A DNA stretch of 64,000 bases. Origin: Fulvivirga imtechensis AK7 (lineage in GTDB: Bacteria > Bacteroidota > Bacteroidia > Cytophagales > Cyclobacteriaceae). The translations under genes and the position numbers were made by a program. The stretch covers positions 1 to 64,000 of the forward strand of contig NZ_AMZN01000037.1 of NCBI RefSeq assembly GCF_000331535.1. Direction: 5' to 3'. A model generated the notes under the pieces. It was not told the DNA's origin. It saw only the letters and a program-made list of their open reading frames with translations, and made no database searches. This document shows positions 62,483 through 64,000 of this stretch, one piece after another. How positions within the stretch are numbered: position 1 is the first letter of the stretch; every line of letters begins with the position of its first letter.

Positions 62483-64000
62483 TGAAAGGGATTAAGAAAT
62501 ACATTTTTTTTACACTAACGCTGCTTTCTTCTGTGCAGGTTGCTTTGGCACAAGTCACCATTAGTGGTACAGTAGTTACCGATAAAGGCGAAGCGGTGGA
62601 AGGAGCAGATGTATTTCTTCAAAATACTGCTTACCTGACCTACACTGATAATAAAGGACGTTATAAACTGACGAATGTGCCCTATGGCACATATGCCCTG
62701 GCAGTCTTCTATATGGGTAAAGCTACTGCAACACGAGAGATAATACTGGATGAGGGCAAAATGACATTGCTGGTTGACTTTGAACTGCAGGATTTTTCAA
62801 CTGAGCTTGATAATGTGGTGATTAAAAGTGAGAGGGAAGCTACTACCGGCATCCGCAGGTTGCAATCGGTTGAGGGAGCTGCCATTTATGAAGGCAAGAA
62901 GAATGAGGTGATTGAATTAAATGATATTACTGCTAACCTGGCGGTGAACAACAGTCGCCAGGTGTATGCAAAAGTACCCGGACTCAACATTTGGGAAAGC
63001 GATGGGGCAGGATTGCAATTAGGCATTGGCGCCAGGGGCCTTGATCCAAGCAGAACCGCTAATTTCAATGTGCGACAAAATGGATATGATATTAGCGCTG
63101 ACGCACTTGGATACCCGGAAAGCTACTATACACCCTCGACTGAAGCGTTGGACCGTATTGAAGTGGTTCGGGGAGCTGCCTCATTACAATATGGGACACA
63201 ATTCGGGGGCTTGCTCAATTTTGTACTGAAAGAGGGGCCGGAAGATAAAAAAGCTCAAGTAACGACAAGAAATACTGTAGGCTCATATGGTTTTCTTAGC
63301 ACTTTCAACAGCGTTGGGGGTACTGTTGGGGCATGGAACTACTATACGTTCTTTCAGTATAAACAAGGTGACGGCTGGAGGGAAAATAGTCAGTTTGATT
63401 CGAAAATGGCTTACGCGTCCGTAAAATACAGCCCTTCGCACAAGCTCAGTGTAAAGTTCGAATACACGTTCATGGACTACCTGGCACAGCAACCGGGAGG
63501 ATTGAATGATTATTTTTTTGCTGATGATCCCAGGCAGTCTATTCGTGGAAGGAATTGGTTTCAGGTAAACTGGAACCTGATGGCCAACATTATCGATTAT
63601 AAAATCAACGATAGGCTGAAGTTTAACCTCAGGAATTTTGCCTTGCTGGGAGGAAGAGATGCATTGGGTAACCTGGGAAGGATAGATCGTATTGATGACC
63701 TTGAAATGCCGCGAGACCTTTTTTCTGATGATTTTAACAATTTCGGTAGCGAAGGGAGGCTTATCTACAACTATACGATAGGCCGTCAGCATGCAGTGGC
63801 TTTAGTGGGAGCCAGGTACTACAACGGTTTTACCGATAGAAAGCAAGGCAATGCAGATGCGACCTCAGAACCTCACTTCGACTTCCGCAACCCTGATGAT
63901 CTCGAGGGATCAGACTTTAATCTCCCCAGTGAAAACATTTCCATTTTTGCGGAAAATATCTTCGATATTACTGAAAAATTTAGTGTGACGCCTGGGGCAA
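62482..64000 (+). CDS. TonB-dependent receptor (partial, runs off the window)
   Basis: At least 506 codons, open to the window edge. Signal peptide MKGIKKYIFFTLTLLSSVQVALAQ. A carboxypeptidase-regulatory-like domain (VTISGTVVTDKGEAVEGADVFLQNTAYLTYTDNKGRYKLTNVPYG) is followed by the plug (LDRIEVVRGAASLQYGTQFGGLLNFVLKEGPE) and barrel strands. FecA-like receptors of this kind take up ferric siderophores or citrate. The ATG overlaps the HTTM stop (TAATG), completing a four-gene operon under the dyad-flanked promoter. Confidence 0.93.
   Translation, partial: MKGIKKYIFFTLTLLSSVQVALAQVTISGTVVTDKGEAVEGADVFLQNTAYLTYTDNKGRYKLTNVPYGTYALAVFYMGKATATREIILDEGKMTLLVDFELQDFSTELDNVVIKSEREATTGIRRLQSVEGAAIYEGKKNEVIELNDITANLAVNNSRQVYAKVPGLNIWESDGAGLQLGIGARGLDPSRTANFNVRQNGYDISADALGYPESYYTPSTEALDRIEVVRGAASLQYGTQFGGLLNFVLKEGPEDKKAQVTTRNTVGSYGFLSTFNSVGGTVGAWNYYTFFQYKQGDGWRENSQFDSKMAYASVKYSPSHKLSVKFEYTFMDYLAQQPGGLNDYFFADDPRQSIRGRNWFQVNWNLMANIIDYKINDRLKFNLRNFALLGGRDALGNLGRIDRIDDLEMPRDLFSDDFNNFGSEGRLIYNYTIGRQHAVALVGARYYNGFTDRKQGNADATSEPHFDFRNPDDLEGSDFNLPSENISIFAENIFDITEKFSVTPGA

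Noticed and set aside
1-64000. CRISPR array near cas6
   Set aside because: I looked for regularly spaced ~25-40-bp direct repeats around cas6 and in all longer spacers. Only inverted-repeat elements and short word repeats were seen.

Overview
The window looks like chromosomal DNA from a marine-type Bacteroidota of the order Cytophagales; this is inferred from gene content only. Indicators are a type IX secretion system (T9SS) plug protein, a 2,064-residue secreted protease ending in a T9SS sorting domain, a SusC/SusD pair, an ECF sigma factor coupled to an anti-sigma/beta-barrel gene, ABC-F and YchF housekeeping genes, many Bacteroidota DUF families (DUF2911, DUF6268, DUF4856, DUF1028), and promoters of the TTTG-N19-TAnnTTTG type. 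No rRNA, tRNA, prophage or CRISPR array was found.

Layout. 0-2.6 kb: the 3' end of an AAA ATPase gene and a large 2OG-Fe(II) oxygenase. 2.9-6.1 kb: AI-2E-family permease, ychF, and a stand-alone cas6 (TTG start) followed by repeat debris. 6.4-12.4 kb: T9SS plug protein, the ECF sigma/anti-sigma barrel pair, and an LVIVD lipoprotein overlapping a beta-barrel gene. 12.4-22.2 kb: ABC-F ATPase, a PQQ-type sugar dehydrogenase whose signal-peptide region carries a repeat element, a TPR protein, a membrane AraC regulator, a coiled-coil protein, and a DUF2911-response regulator-histidine kinase operon. 22.2-30.5 kb: dCMP deaminase, a VapBC module, murB, a DUF1028 protein, and a DeoR-controlled transport/nucleotidase region. 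30.5-36.7 kb: lipoproteins, DUF2267, a fatty acid desaturase, a BNR-repeat lipoprotein with TlpA, and DUF72. 36.8-43 kb: the giant subtilase. 43-49.4 kb: SIMPL protein, a MarR-F420-type reductase-SDR operon, a TPR lipoprotein, an MBL/hydrolase/phosphoribosyltransferase run, and a GNAT acetyltransferase. 49.6-58.2 kb: SusD/SusC, a DUF6268 barrel, and a lipocalin-NUDIX-DUF819 run. 58.2-64 kb: a repeat-rich spacer, then an iron-uptake-type operon (DUF4856, imelysin, HTTM/VKGC-like, TonB receptor) that leaves the window.

The most unusual signals are these. (1) A Cas6-family endoribonuclease with an intact glycine-rich loop but no array or other cas gene here. (2) A family of dispersed MITE-like elements: three copies of exactly 143 bp, one composite copy and one remnant. 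They have about 17-bp inverted ends and 4-bp flanking repeats, and one copy sits in frame inside a lipoprotein signal peptide. (3) A pair of near-identical 23-bp dyads bracketing the promoter of the imelysin operon. (4) A 12-bp perfect inverted repeat at both the marR promoter and the promoter of the operon behind it. All functional calls come from reading motifs by eye; no database search was possible.
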